The position numbers and the translations under genes were made by a program. 41,360 nt of DNA from DASRCB01 sp035653295 (lineage in GTDB: Bacteria; Acidobacteriota; Terriglobia; Bryobacterales; Bryobacteraceae): NCBI GenBank assembly GCA_035653295.1, contig DASRCB010000021.1, positions 1-41,360 of the forward strand, in the 5' to 3' direction. Position 1 is the stretch's first letter, and each line of letters opens with the position of its first letter. Shown piece by piece: positions 15,864 to 23,727 of this stretch. Under the pieces are notes generated by a model that saw only the letters and a list, made by a program, of their open reading frames with translations, was not told the DNA's origin and made no database searches.

Positions 15864-16763
15864 ATGATGGTCGATGTGAGAACGAAACCGGCAATCGCCT
15901 TCGCGCTGGCGCTGGCGTCCGTGTGCTGTGGCCATCTGCCATCGCGCAACGCGCGAGTGGATCCGTCACTCGGAAAATTCATCCCGCCGGATACGACCAT
16001 GCTGCTCGACGCGCATCTCGATCGACTCCGCAACACCGCCGTTTATCGAAAATATGCGGACCAGCTCGCGCCGCGGCAGCAGGTGGCCGGCGTCACGCCC
16101 GACGACGTTGCCGAGGCGCTGGTGTGCTCCGACGGCAAAAACACGGAAGTCTTCACCCGTATCAGCAGATCCGACGTGGGCGCCAAACTGCGCTCCAGCG
16201 GGCGCGTTCTTACGCATTACAACGGCGCCGACATCTATGGCGATGGCAAAGAGTCGTTCGTATTACTCGAGCCGGACGTCGCCGCGGCCGGCGCTCTCTC
16301 TTCCGTGAAGTCGGTCATCGATCAATCGAAGCGCGGGGAGGGCGGTATTCCCGCCGCGCTCCAACCGGTGCTGGCGAATCTGCCGGCCCAGGACCAGATC
16401 CAGGCGGCCATGGTCGGCGGCATTCCCGGACTCGAGGGAATAACCGCGGACAACCCGAACTTCGGCAACCTGGTGCGGCTGGCGCACAGCATCGAATCGG
16501 CTTCTCTCGGCGTTCAGGCCGACAGCGATATTCGGATCCATGCACGCGCCGATTGCCATTCCGAAGAGGACGCGCGGCAGGTCCATGACGCGCTGCGCGG
16601 CTTCATCGGCCTTGCCCGTCTCACGGCTCCAGCGAATCGCCCCGAGCTGGTGAAGATCTACGACGCCATCAACGTCACGCGCGAAAAGGCGGTGGTCAAT
16701 GTGACCGCGCAGTTCGCCGCGCAGGATCTGGATGCTCTTAGCGGCCTGCTGAAGAACCGCTGA
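15864..16763 (+). CDS. Secreted protein of unknown function
   Basis: A 299-residue protein with a signal peptide (MMVDVRTKPAIAFALALASV, then CCGH, possibly a weak lipobox). The mature part has FIPPDTTMLLDAHLDRLRNT, then EALVCSDGKNTEVFTRIS and GRVLTHYNGADIYGDGKES. This layout, a threshold-like 'PPDT..L..A.LD.LR' opening and alternating beta strands, recalls secreted acidobacterial proteins distantly like DUF3352, but I cannot name the family. A tandem ATG at 15867 is the alternative start. It lies 11 nt after the MmcB-like gene and converges on the matrixin gene with only 3 nt between stops. Confidence 0.6.
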   Translation: MMVDVRTKPAIAFALALASVCCGHLPSRNARVDPSLGKFIPPDTTMLLDAHLDRLRNTAVYRKYADQLAPRQQVAGVTPDDVAEALVCSDGKNTEVFTRISRSDVGAKLRSSGRVLTHYNGADIYGDGKESFVLLEPDVAAAGALSSVKSVIDQSKRGEGGIPAALQPVLANLPAQDQIQAAMVGGIPGLEGITADNPNFGNLVRLAHSIESASLGVQADSDIRIHARADCHSEEDARQVHDALRGFIGLARLTAPANRPELVKIYDAINVTREKAVVNVTAQFAAQDLDALSGLLKNR

Positions 16764-16766
16764 GGT

Positions 16767-18872
16767 CTACTTCACCGCTACCGTGACGCCGGCCTGCGAA
16801 GCAACGCCGTTTACCTTAACAACGAGGGGCTGCGCGCCCGTCGGCGCATTCGACGGGACCTGGATATTGATCTGCCATAAGCCGGTGATCAACCCTGGCG
16901 AATTGCCCGCATAGGCGACGGTAGCCGGAACTCCGCCGATCGTCGCGGTAACGCCGGCCTTCATATTCGGGCCGGCGCCCGCGACCGTTCCCGCGTCGTA
17001 GCCGTAGAAAAAGCCGTCGCCGGTCCCGTAGGCGACAATCGTGCCGCCGCGCGCCGCCGCGTGTGCGGAGGTGTTCAGGCTGGCGCCCGTTTTCGGATCC
17101 CAGTTGAGAATGGACCCCGGCCCCGTTCCCGCCGAGGAAACAGTAAACAAGCCCGGCACGGTGGAGATCACCGGGATCGATACCGCTGTCGAAGCTGCGC
17201 CGTTATACGTAACCACAACGTTCGAGGCGCCGGAAAGGCCGTACGGCACGATTCCGCTTACCTGGCCGGCGAGGGTGTAGATCAGCGGCGCGGGAATGCC
17301 ATCAAACAGCACCTGCGTGCCGCCCAGCGTGGTCGGCAGACGATTCTGGGAATCGAGCTGGAACAGGGCCAGGCTCGAGGGACCCAGATTGCTTCCGAAC
17401 AGCGCGAAGATCTCGCCGGGCGCGACCGTCCCGGCCTGATAACTGGCCGCGTTCTTCATCCCGGCAGCGGTGAACGACGGCGCGTTCGAATTGCCCGCCG
17501 CGCTCGGCGCGATCACCAACCCACCGGAATACGCGGCGACTTCCGAGCCCCTGGTCACCACGATGGTGTCCGTCGCGCGCGTGCTGCGCGGGGCGATGTC
17601 CACCGTAACAGCGAGCGCGGGAAGCCCGTTGATGTTCACGCCGCTCGGCTTGACCGAACGAACCGTAACGCTGGGCCCGAGAATCCTCACGTCGGAGGCG
17701 GTTATGCTCCCGTCGATGCCGCTTCCCGTCAGGAGAAGCGTCAATGTTTGCCCCGCCTGCACGGTGTTGCCGGCCCCGGTCCATCCCCATACCGTTAGGT
17801 TCGCGTTACCGATGGCCACCAGCGGCAGTTCCAGGGTGGGCGCGCCGGCCACGACGGAAATCGACGCCTGGCTCACCGAGCCGGGTGATACGGTGAGTTG
17901 CGCGGGAGCGGCGTTACCGCCGTAGAACGCCATGCGGAAACTGGTGTTCACGGTCACGCCCTGCAGCGAATACAGGTTCTGCGGCAGCACCGGCCCGGTG
18001 AGCGGCTGCGCATAAACGAGATAGGTGTCCGGCGGCAGCGCGTTGAGAGTGTAACTCCCATCGGCTTTGGTCAGGGTACAGATGCTCTGCCCGGTGCTCG
18101 GGCTAACGGCGAACACCGTGGCCCCGACCACCGCCGCCGCGCCCGCCGTGACCGTGCCCTGAATGGTTCCCAGTTGGCTGGACGCCGAGGACGAGGGATA
18201 AACCCCGGAAACGAACGAGATGTCGTCAGCCGAGAGAGCGTCGGCCAGAGGTGTTTTCGGCGCGCCCACGAACGACCCGTTCGGTGGCGTGGTTTGAAAC
18301 ATGGTGGACGACAGCAGGCCCGAATGATCGGCTCCCAGCGCGTGTCCCATTTCGTGCGACACCACCGCCTGCAGATCGAAGGAGCCCGCGGCGTGCGTGG
18401 TGGAGAACGGCGCCGCGTGCCCATTCATGGTGATGGCTGGGTTGAGTACGATGTCCGAGTCGGTGATCACGCCGGAGGGCATGTATTCGTACATGGTCAC
18501 CGCCAGCGCGTCGCCCACGATGCTCCGTGTTTCCGCGGTGTCCTCAATGGTGATCACATTCACGCCATCGCTCGGGCTGATTCCCGTCGAGCCGCTGCCC
18601 GGAGGCGCGATGTGCACCGCGGCAGTGGCGACCGCGTTCCATTCGGCCGCGGCCTGGCTTATGGCCTGCATCGGATTGCTGTCCGCGGTGATGCTCAGCG
18701 CGCCACTGCTGTTTTTGGCCCCCGCCTGCACGCTCGTGTTCACCACGAACTGGAGGTTTCCGGCATCCTGGCGGTAGAGCGGCTTCGCCGAACCGAGCGT
18801 CGTGTGCACCGCCGCCTGGGCGCTCATGCCGGCCAGGACGACGGCCAGGCTCGCAAACAGCCCGGCTCTCAT
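16767..18872 (-). CDS. Secreted matrixin-like metalloprotease with TIGR03437 C-terminal domain
   Basis: A 701-residue secreted protein. A signal peptide (MRAGLFASLAVVLAGMSAQA) precedes a metzincin protease domain (about 25-225). Its zinc site is HEMGHALGADHSG, with ligands His173, His177 and His183 and catalytic Glu174. STMFQ follows as the Met-turn and DALSADDISFVSGVYP closes the matrixin domain. A carboxypeptidase-regulatory-like beta domain comes next (GTIQGTVTAGAAAVVGATVF, about 235-320), then a linker, then a TIGR03437 domain (about 470-701: NAASYQAGTVAPGEIFALFG, then VLFDGIPAPLIY). The ATG at 18872 overlaps the stop of the upstream gene (ATGA). A longer frame upstream only reads through that gene. 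Substrate unknown; probably surface-associated or extracellular. Confidence 0.88.
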   Translation of the reverse strand: MRAGLFASLAVVLAGMSAQAAVHTTLGSAKPLYRQDAGNLQFVVNTSVQAGAKNSSGALSITADSNPMQAISQAAAEWNAVATAAVHIAPPGSGSTGISPSDGVNVITIEDTAETRSIVGDALAVTMYEYMPSGVITDSDIVLNPAITMNGHAAPFSTTHAAGSFDLQAVVSHEMGHALGADHSGLLSSTMFQTTPPNGSFVGAPKTPLADALSADDISFVSGVYPSSSASSQLGTIQGTVTAGAAAVVGATVFAVSPSTGQSICTLTKADGSYTLNALPPDTYLVYAQPLTGPVLPQNLYSLQGVTVNTSFRMAFYGGNAAPAQLTVSPGSVSQASISVVAGAPTLELPLVAIGNANLTVWGWTGAGNTVQAGQTLTLLLTGSGIDGSITASDVRILGPSVTVRSVKPSGVNINGLPALAVTVDIAPRSTRATDTIVVTRGSEVAAYSGGLVIAPSAAGNSNAPSFTAAGMKNAASYQAGTVAPGEIFALFGSNLGPSSLALFQLDSQNRLPTTLGGTQVLFDGIPAPLIYTLAGQVSGIVPYGLSGASNVVVTYNGAASTAVSIPVISTVPGLFTVSSAGTGPGSILNWDPKTGASLNTSAHAAARGGTIVAYGTGDGFFYGYDAGTVAGAGPNMKAGVTATIGGVPATVAYAGNSPGLITGLWQINIQVPSNAPTGAQPLVVKVNGVASQAGVTVAVK

Positions 18873-19417
18873 TGCGTCACCTTCATCGCCGGGTGCATGG
18901 CCGCGGTGGACCGGACGCGCGCCTTGAAACTGTCGAGCGACATGCCCGAGAGATGGCGCAGATCCGTTCCGGCCGAAGTCGATCGGACGACGCCCGCGGC
19001 GCTCAGCCGCACGCGACCATCGCTGCCGATACGCGCATCGCCCTGCTCGCCGCCGGTCACGCGCAGGTAACCGTTGGGCACGTGGTGCAGAAACAGGACG
19101 ACGTTCTCGCCAGGAGTCCATGCGTTCATGCCGCTGAATGCCTGCGAGACGCCATCGAGGGAGCCACCCGGTTCACTGACGACGAGGGTCTGTTCACCGC
19201 CGCGGATGGAGTCGGTGACGCGCATCTGGTAATGGGTCCAGATGTATTTGTGCTGGGCGTCCCAGGCGGGCCAGGAGTTTACCACCTGCGCCTGAGCGAT
19301 GATCTCCGACCGCGAGACGAGGTCTTCGAGTGAAAAGCGCGGCACCGTGGCCGCGGCGGCGGTGAGGGCAAAAAAACCCGCGCACCGGATGAGTTTGCGG
19401 AAGAGCAGCAAGGCCAT
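18869..19417 (-). CDS. Secreted small protein of unknown function, partner of the matrixin gene
   Basis: A 182-residue exported protein. A signal peptide (IRCAGFFALTAAAATVPRF) is followed by LEDLVSRSEIIAQAQVVNSW, then YIWTHYQMRVTDSIRGGEQ, LVVSEPGGSLDG and WTPGENVVLFLHHVPNGYLR. The run 'S..I..A.V......D.....I.T...V.V...I.G......V..PGG..DG......G.P.F..GE..V.FL' is one I associate with secreted hypothetical proteins encoded beside matrixins in Acidobacteria. It is translationally coupled to the protease gene (ATGA overlap), so a chaperone, inhibitor or co-substrate role is likely. No Shine-Dalgarno is evident before the ATG. Confidence 0.7.
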   Translation of the reverse strand: MALLLFRKLIRCAGFFALTAAAATVPRFSLEDLVSRSEIIAQAQVVNSWPAWDAQHKYIWTHYQMRVTDSIRGGEQTLVVSEPGGSLDGVSQAFSGMNAWTPGENVVLFLHHVPNGYLRVTGGEQGDARIGSDGRVRLSAAGVVRSTSAGTDLRHLSGMSLDSFKARVRSTAAMHPAMKVTQ

Positions 19418-19553
19418 TTGAAAACGTTCGGGCGGACGCGAGAGAAGGAGGAGGAACCGCCCGTCAGCAAGAATCTCCGGTTGATATATCGTGCGAGAAA
19501 GGAGAATTCTTTCTATACCGGTTTATTCGGGAGACGCCGACGCGGGCGGGCTG

Positions 19554-19571
19554 GTTGCGCGCAAGCGCAAT
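19554..19571 (+). other. Hairpin with GNRA-type tetraloop
   Basis: TTGCGC and GCGCAA form a 6-bp stem closed by GCAA, plus a G-T pair at the base. As a plus-strand RNA it would be a stable GNRA tetraloop hairpin. Function unknown. Confidence 0.35.
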
Positions 19572-19582
19572 AAAATCCAGTA

Positions 19583-19601
19583 CTTAGGAAAACCCCTTAG
19601 G
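19583..19601. promoter_or_regulatory. Candidate operator: CTTAGG direct repeat
   Basis: CTTAGG occurs at 19583-19588 and again at 19596-19601, a 13-bp step, inside an A/C-rich core (GAAAACCC). The site is 166-184 bp upstream of the start of the matrixin unit. The binding factor is unknown. Confidence 0.3.
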
Positions 19602-19638
19602 CATGCCAGGGCGAAGAGCGTAACCGGCTTGAGGAGCA

Positions 19639-19690
19639 AATTGCCACGAGCCAGGAGCGGCGACAACCGGCAATTATCAAGTGAATTGCC
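19639..19690. other. Mutually exclusive hairpin arms (AATTGCC / GGCAATT / AATTGCC)
   Basis: GGCAATT at 19669-19675 can pair with AATTGCC upstream (19639-19645) or downstream (19684-19690; 7-bp stem, 8-nt loop). Competing stems like these are seen in attenuators and riboswitch expression platforms, but the region is far (about 220 bp) from the matrixin-unit start, so its role is unproven. Confidence 0.3.
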
Positions 19691-19909
19691 TACGCCCGCG
19701 ACAGTCGCGGTACTATTCGGCTCCCATCCCGTTATGAATGCTCAGACGCATCTCTTCCGGAATTATCTCGAGGTGAAGCGAAGCACTGCCGCGCGCCCGC
19801 AGTTCGAAAAGATGATGGAGTGGATGATCGCTACAATTCGCGCCGCGAGGACCGGCGTGATGCCTGAAGGAATGCCTGGCTTGGAATTCTGTCTCTCCTG
19901 ACGCGAATC

Positions 19910-19957
19910 GGCGTTCATCGGCGGCCGTTGCTTCATCCGCGGCCACCGACAAACGCC
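19910..19957 (-). other. 18-bp hairpin at the 3' end of the aldehyde dehydrogenase transcript
   Basis: Two 18-nt arms (19910-19927 and 19940-19957) with a 12-nt loop. Read as minus-strand RNA, all 18 positions pair, three as G-U wobbles; as plus-strand RNA the same three are C-A mismatches. The structure therefore fits the minus transcript ending 22 nt after the stop of the aldehyde dehydrogenase gene. No U-tract follows, so it is not a classic intrinsic terminator. Confidence 0.5.
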
Positions 19958-19978
19958 GACCCCAAAGCGTGTGTGTGA

Positions 19979-21457
19979 CTATGCCAGCGCGACCGTCACG
20001 GTCTTGACTTCCGTGTACTGCTGCAGCCCGTACTCGCCCAGCTCGCGACCGATGCCCGACTGCTTGAAGCCGCCGAACGGAGCCGCCGCGTCGAACACGT
20101 CGTAGCAGTTCACCCACACGGTGCCGGCGCGGACCGCTGCCGAGATCGCGTGCGCCTTGGTGACATCGCGCGTCCAGACCGCCGCCGCGAGACCATACAT
20201 GGTGCGATTGGCCCTCTCCACCACGTCGTCCAGCCCGTCGAAGGGAATGATGCTCATTACCGGCCCGAAGATCTCCTCCTCGGCGATCTTCATATCGTCC
20301 TTCACGTCGGCGAAGACCGTCGGAGCGATGAAGTACCCCCTGTCGCCCACGCGATCGCCGCCGCACATCAGCTTCGCGCCCTGGCGCTTGCCGGCGTCGA
20401 TATAGGACATCACCTTGTTGAACTGGTCCTGATCCACCTGCGGACCCTGCTCGGTCCTGGTGTCGAAGGGATCACCGACGGTGCGTTTCTTCGCCCGCTC
20501 CGTGCTGCGCTCCACGAACTCGTCGTAAACCCTGCGCTCCACGAACAGCCGCGAACCGGCGCAGCAGCACTGGCCCTGATTGAAGAACAGGGCGAAGTGC
20601 GATCCTTCGACGGCCTTCTCCATGTCCGCGTCGGCGAACACGATGTTCGGGCTCTTGCCGCCCAGCTCCAGGGTCACGCGCTTGAGGTTGGTCTGGGCAG
20701 CCGCTTCCATGATCAGATGTCCGACTTCCGTCGATCCGGTGAATGCCACCTTATCCACGTCCATGTGGCGCGCGATCGCCGCGCCCGCGGTCGGGCCGTA
20801 GCCCGGCAGCAGATTAACCACACCTTCGGGGAAACCCGCCTCGACGATCAGCTCGCCCACCCGCAGCGCGGTCAGCGGCGTCTGCTCGGCCGGCTTCATC
20901 ACCACCGTGTTGCCGCAGGCAAGCGCCGGCGCCAGCTTCCACGCCTGCATGAGCAGCGGGAAATTCCATGGAATGATCTGCCCCACCACGCCCACCGGCT
21001 CGAGCCGCGTGTAGCAGAAGTAATTCCCGGCGATCGGAATGGTGCGGCCCTGCACCTTGTCCGCCCAGCCGGCGTAATAGCGGTAGCAGGCGATGGTGAG
21101 GGGCAGATCGGCGGCCGCGGCCACCGCGTACGGCTTGCCGTTATCCAGCGATTCGAGGCGCGCCAGCTCGTCGGCATTTTTCTCAATCAGATCGGCGAGG
21201 CGGTTTAGCAGACGACCGCGCTCCGCCGCCGCCATACGCCGCCATGGACCATGATCGAAGGCCACCCGCGCCGCCCGCACGGCGCGATTCACATCTTCGG
21301 CGTCCGCTTCCGCCACGCGACAGATCTCGTCGCCGGTGGCCGGGTTGATGGTCGGAAAAGTCTTGCCCGAAGCCGCTTCGACAAACCGGTTGTCGATCAG
21401 CAGCTTCGTGGCGGTGATCGGAACGTGGCGCTCGGTCGGGCGCACGGCGGTACTCAT
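19979..21457 (-). CDS. Aldehyde dehydrogenase (NAD-dependent, ALDH1/2-like)
   Basis: A 492-residue cytoplasmic aldehyde dehydrogenase that oxidises an aldehyde to the acid. The motifs are VGVVGQIIPWNFPL (Asn of the oxyanion site), VVMKPAEQTPL (cofactor Lys), FTGSTEVG (Rossmann loop), LELGGKSPNIV (general-base Glu) and FFNQGQCCCAGSRLF. The triple Cys there is the ALDH2-type arrangement with the middle Cys catalytic. EEIFGPVMSIIPF and GGFKQSGIGRELG complete the family pattern. The ATG at 21457 is certain because AGGAGG stands 6 nt upstream; the frame is open far above it. The substrate is likely a small aliphatic or aromatic aldehyde; not determinable. Confidence 0.95.
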   Translation of the reverse strand: MSTAVRPTERHVPITATKLLIDNRFVEAASGKTFPTINPATGDEICRVAEADAEDVNRAVRAARVAFDHGPWRRMAAAERGRLLNRLADLIEKNADELARLESLDNGKPYAVAAAADLPLTIACYRYYAGWADKVQGRTIPIAGNYFCYTRLEPVGVVGQIIPWNFPLLMQAWKLAPALACGNTVVMKPAEQTPLTALRVGELIVEAGFPEGVVNLLPGYGPTAGAAIARHMDVDKVAFTGSTEVGHLIMEAAAQTNLKRVTLELGGKSPNIVFADADMEKAVEGSHFALFFNQGQCCCAGSRLFVERRVYDEFVERSTERAKKRTVGDPFDTRTEQGPQVDQDQFNKVMSYIDAGKRQGAKLMCGGDRVGDRGYFIAPTVFADVKDDMKIAEEEIFGPVMSIIPFDGLDDVVERANRTMYGLAAAVWTRDVTKAHAISAAVRAGTVWVNCYDVFDAAAPFGGFKQSGIGRELGEYGLQQYTEVKTVTVALA

Positions 21458-21582
21458 GAGCATCCTCCTGTGAAAGTCGATACTGGCGTCAAACAGTATA
21501 AGCCCGAGCGCCGCGCCCAAAGACCGCCACTCTTGCTTCATACAACATGAGCCTGAGCGCGAAGCGCTGCTCGCAGCAACAC

Positions 21583-22635
21583 CTATATCAGCAGCATGCA
21601 GTCCCCGTAAGAGTAGAACCGATAGCCGGCGTCCACGGCATGCCGATATGCCTCCAGCACAAAGTCCGTGCCCGCGAATGCGCACACGAGCATCAGCAGG
21701 CTGGACTTCGGCAGATGGAAGTTGGTGAGCATCGCGCCGGTGGCAAGAAACTCGAAACCCGGGGAGATAAACAGGTCCGTCTCGCCCTGACGCCCGCGCC
21801 ACGCACTCTCGACCGCGCGCACGCTGGTGGTGCCCACGCACACTCGCCTGCGCGCGGCGCGCATGCGGTCCATGTCGGTCTTCTCGATGAAAAACTGCTC
21901 GGAATGCAGGTGAATCCTTTGCAGGTCTTCCTCGTGCAGCGGCTGAAACGTGCCCAGACCCACGTGCAGAGTGACGTACGCAATGTCAGCGCCTGCCGCG
22001 CGGCAGTGTCCGAGGATCTCCGGCGTGAAGTGCAGGCCCGCGGTCGGCGCGGCTACCGATCCGCGCTCGCTCGCGAACACGGTCTGATAGCGGTCCCGGT
22101 CCTCGGGACGGTCCGCGCGGCGGATATACGGCGGCAGCGGCACGTGGCCGATCGCGTTCAGGGCATCGTAGATGTCGCCATCGTAATGAAACAGGATCGT
22201 CCGCTCGCCGAACTCGCCGCGGCCTGTGATCTCCGCCTCAAGCTGATCGGAGAACCGAATGCGCTCGCCGGTGCGCATCTTCCGCCCCGGACGCACCAGC
22301 GCCGTCCATCTCTTCGCGTCGTCGGAAGCCGGGCGCAGCAGAAAAACCTCCACGCGCCCGGAGAGGTTCTGCCATGCTTTCGGATTGTGCCTGCCGACAG
22401 GCATCGAGTGTACGCCCGTGCGATGGCCAAAGAGGCGCGACGGAAACACGCGCGAGTTGTTCAGCACCAGGCAGTCGCCGGCCTCGAGGAACTGCGGGAG
22501 CTCGCGAAAACAGCGGTCCTCCCACCGGCGCTGCGCGCGATGAAGGACCAGCATGCGGGAAGCGGCGCGGTCGGCCAGCGGCTCCTGCGCGACGGATGAT
22601 TCGGGGAGCCGGTAATCGAAATCAGAGGCCTTCAC
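21583..22635 (-). CDS. queA: S-adenosylmethionine:tRNA ribosyltransferase-isomerase
   Basis: A 350-residue enzyme that moves the ribosyl part of SAM to 7-aminomethyl-7-deazaguanine in tRNA, giving epoxyqueuosine. The family landmarks are DFDYRLPESSVAQEPL at the start, then CLVLNNSRVFPSRLFG, VEVFLLRP, FSDQLEAEITGRGEFGER, SVAAPTAGLHFTPEIL, YVTLHVGLGTFQPL, VCVGTTSVRAVES and FHLPKSSLLMLVCAFAG. The GTG at 22635 (VKASDFDY) is chosen since AGGAG lies 6 nt before it and the sequence above has no homology. Diverges from tsaD with only 20 bp between start codons. Confidence 0.95.
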   Translation of the reverse strand: MKASDFDYRLPESSVAQEPLADRAASRMLVLHRAQRRWEDRCFRELPQFLEAGDCLVLNNSRVFPSRLFGHRTGVHSMPVGRHNPKAWQNLSGRVEVFLLRPASDDAKRWTALVRPGRKMRTGERIRFSDQLEAEITGRGEFGERTILFHYDGDIYDALNAIGHVPLPPYIRRADRPEDRDRYQTVFASERGSVAAPTAGLHFTPEILGHCRAAGADIAYVTLHVGLGTFQPLHEEDLQRIHLHSEQFFIEKTDMDRMRAARRRVCVGTTSVRAVESAWRGRQGETDLFISPGFEFLATGAMLTNFHLPKSSLLMLVCAFAGTDFVLEAYRHAVDAGYRFYSYGDCMLLI

Positions 22636-22643
22636 CCGGCTCC

Positions 22644-22649
22644 TAAAAT
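22644..22649 (+). promoter_or_regulatory. Candidate -10 hexamer for leaderless tsaD transcript
   Basis: TAAAAT ends 6 nt before the GTG of tsaD, within the 20-bp gap shared with queA. No Shine-Dalgarno precedes tsaD, and no good -35 is visible. Confidence 0.4.
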
Positions 22650-22655
22650 AGCAAT

Positions 22656-23717
22656 GTGAGGATTCTGGGCATCGAGTCGTCGTGCGACGAGACCGCCGCC
22701 GCGGTGGTGGAGGATGGCCGCCGCGTGCTGTCCTCCATGGTCGCCTCGCAGCTCGATACCCATGGCAAGTACGGCGGCGTCGTTCCCGAGCTGGCCTCGC
22801 GCGAACACCTGCGGGCCATCGTACCGGTGGTGCGCAGCGCCCTGGAGCAGGCACGCGCCGACCTGCGCCACCTCGACGCTATCGCCGTCACCTATGGGCC
22901 AGGCCTCGTAGGCTCGCTGCTGGTCGGCATGACCTACGCCAAGTCTCTGTCGTTCGCAACGGGCGTGCCGCTGATCGCGGTGAACCACATCGAAGGCCAC
23001 ATTCATGCTGTCGTGCTGGAGGCGGGCGACGCAGTTGAGTATCCGGCGCTCGCGCTGGTGGTCAGCGGAGGCCATACGCATCTGTTCGAGGTCCGCGCAG
23101 GCTTCACCTATCGACTCCTGGGCAAGACACGCGACGATGCGGCCGGCGAAGCGTACGACAAGGTCGCCAAACTACTGGGCTACGGCTATCCCGGAGGCCC
23201 GATCATCGACAAGCTCGCCCTGCGCGGCGATGCGCAGGCCGTGCGCTTCACGCTGGCGAAAATGAAGGGCAACGCGCTCGACTTCAGCTTCAGCGGCCTG
23301 AAAACGGCCGTCCTGCGCTGGGTGGAGCAGCACGACATGGCCGGCGAGATCGCCGCTCGGCGGGCCCTCGGCAACAGCGCCGATATCGAGCAACTCCTCG
23401 CCGCAACCCCGCAGCGCACGCTCGATCTGCTCGCATCGTTCCAGAAGACCGTGATCGATGAGCTGCTGCGCCGCGCCATCGCTTCGGCGGAACAAATCGA
23501 GGCTCGCAGCCTGATCATCTCCGGTGGCGTGGCCTGCAACTCCGGGTTGCGCGAGGCAGCATTGCGCGAGCCGCTTCCGTATCCGGTCTTCTTCCCTGGT
23601 CCCGGGCTCAGCACCGACAACGCGGCTATGATCGCCGCCGCCGCGTTCCCCAAACTCCTTCGCCGGGAATTCGTCGATTTCAGCCTGCGCGCGCAGGCCG
23701 GCCTGGCGCTGGCGTAG
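22656..23717 (+). CDS. tsaD: tRNA N6-adenosine threonylcarbamoyltransferase
   Basis: A 353-residue ASKHA-fold enzyme (Kae1/YgjD family) that transfers threonylcarbamoyl from TC-AMP to A37 of ANN-reading tRNAs. N-terminal ILGIESSCDETAAAVV, then GKYGGVVPELASREH, then NHIEGHIHAVVLE with the HxxxH iron site, ALVVSGGHTHLF, LGKTRDDAAGEAYDKVAKLL, DFSFSGLKTAV and the C-terminal SGGVACNSGLRE, then GLSTDNAAMIA are all conserved. The start must be GTG at 22656 because the overlapping ATG at 22654 runs straight into TGA. It is followed by the secreted hydrolase after 10 nt. Confidence 0.96.
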   Translation: MRILGIESSCDETAAAVVEDGRRVLSSMVASQLDTHGKYGGVVPELASREHLRAIVPVVRSALEQARADLRHLDAIAVTYGPGLVGSLLVGMTYAKSLSFATGVPLIAVNHIEGHIHAVVLEAGDAVEYPALALVVSGGHTHLFEVRAGFTYRLLGKTRDDAAGEAYDKVAKLLGYGYPGGPIIDKLALRGDAQAVRFTLAKMKGNALDFSFSGLKTAVLRWVEQHDMAGEIAARRALGNSADIEQLLAATPQRTLDLLASFQKTVIDELLRRAIASAEQIEARSLIISGGVACNSGLREAALREPLPYPVFFPGPGLSTDNAAMIAAAAFPKLLRREFVDFSLRAQAGLALA

Positions 23718-23720
23718 AAT
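23715..23720 (+). promoter_or_regulatory. Candidate -10 hexamer for leaderless transcript of the alpha/beta hydrolase
   Basis: TAGAAT overlaps the tsaD stop codon (TAG) and ends 7 nt before the ATG at 23728. It would let the hydrolase be transcribed apart from tsaD. Confidence 0.3.
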
Positions 23721-23727
23721 CCAGAGC

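Larger units (their letters stand above)
19418..19978. other. 561-bp gene-free spacer with several inverted repeats
   Basis: No protein-coding frame here looks real; the 136-residue plus frame is low in conserved features. It holds, from left to right: AGAAAG/CTTTCT around an AATTC core (19496-19514), a GCAA-tetraloop hairpin (19554-19571), a CTTAGG direct repeat (19583-19601), alternative AATTGCC/GGCAATT pairings (19639-19690) and a long wobble hairpin (19910-19957). On minus it would be the leader of the matrixin unit plus the 3' tail of the aldehyde dehydrogenase transcript. Confidence 0.6.

Noticed and set aside
18873..19121. N-terminal extension of the matrixin protein
   Set aside because: It is the coupled upstream gene read in another frame; the signal peptide begins at 18872.
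19491..19901. 136-residue plus frame in the spacer
   Set aside because: No Shine-Dalgarno, no family motifs, and it runs through several inverted repeats.
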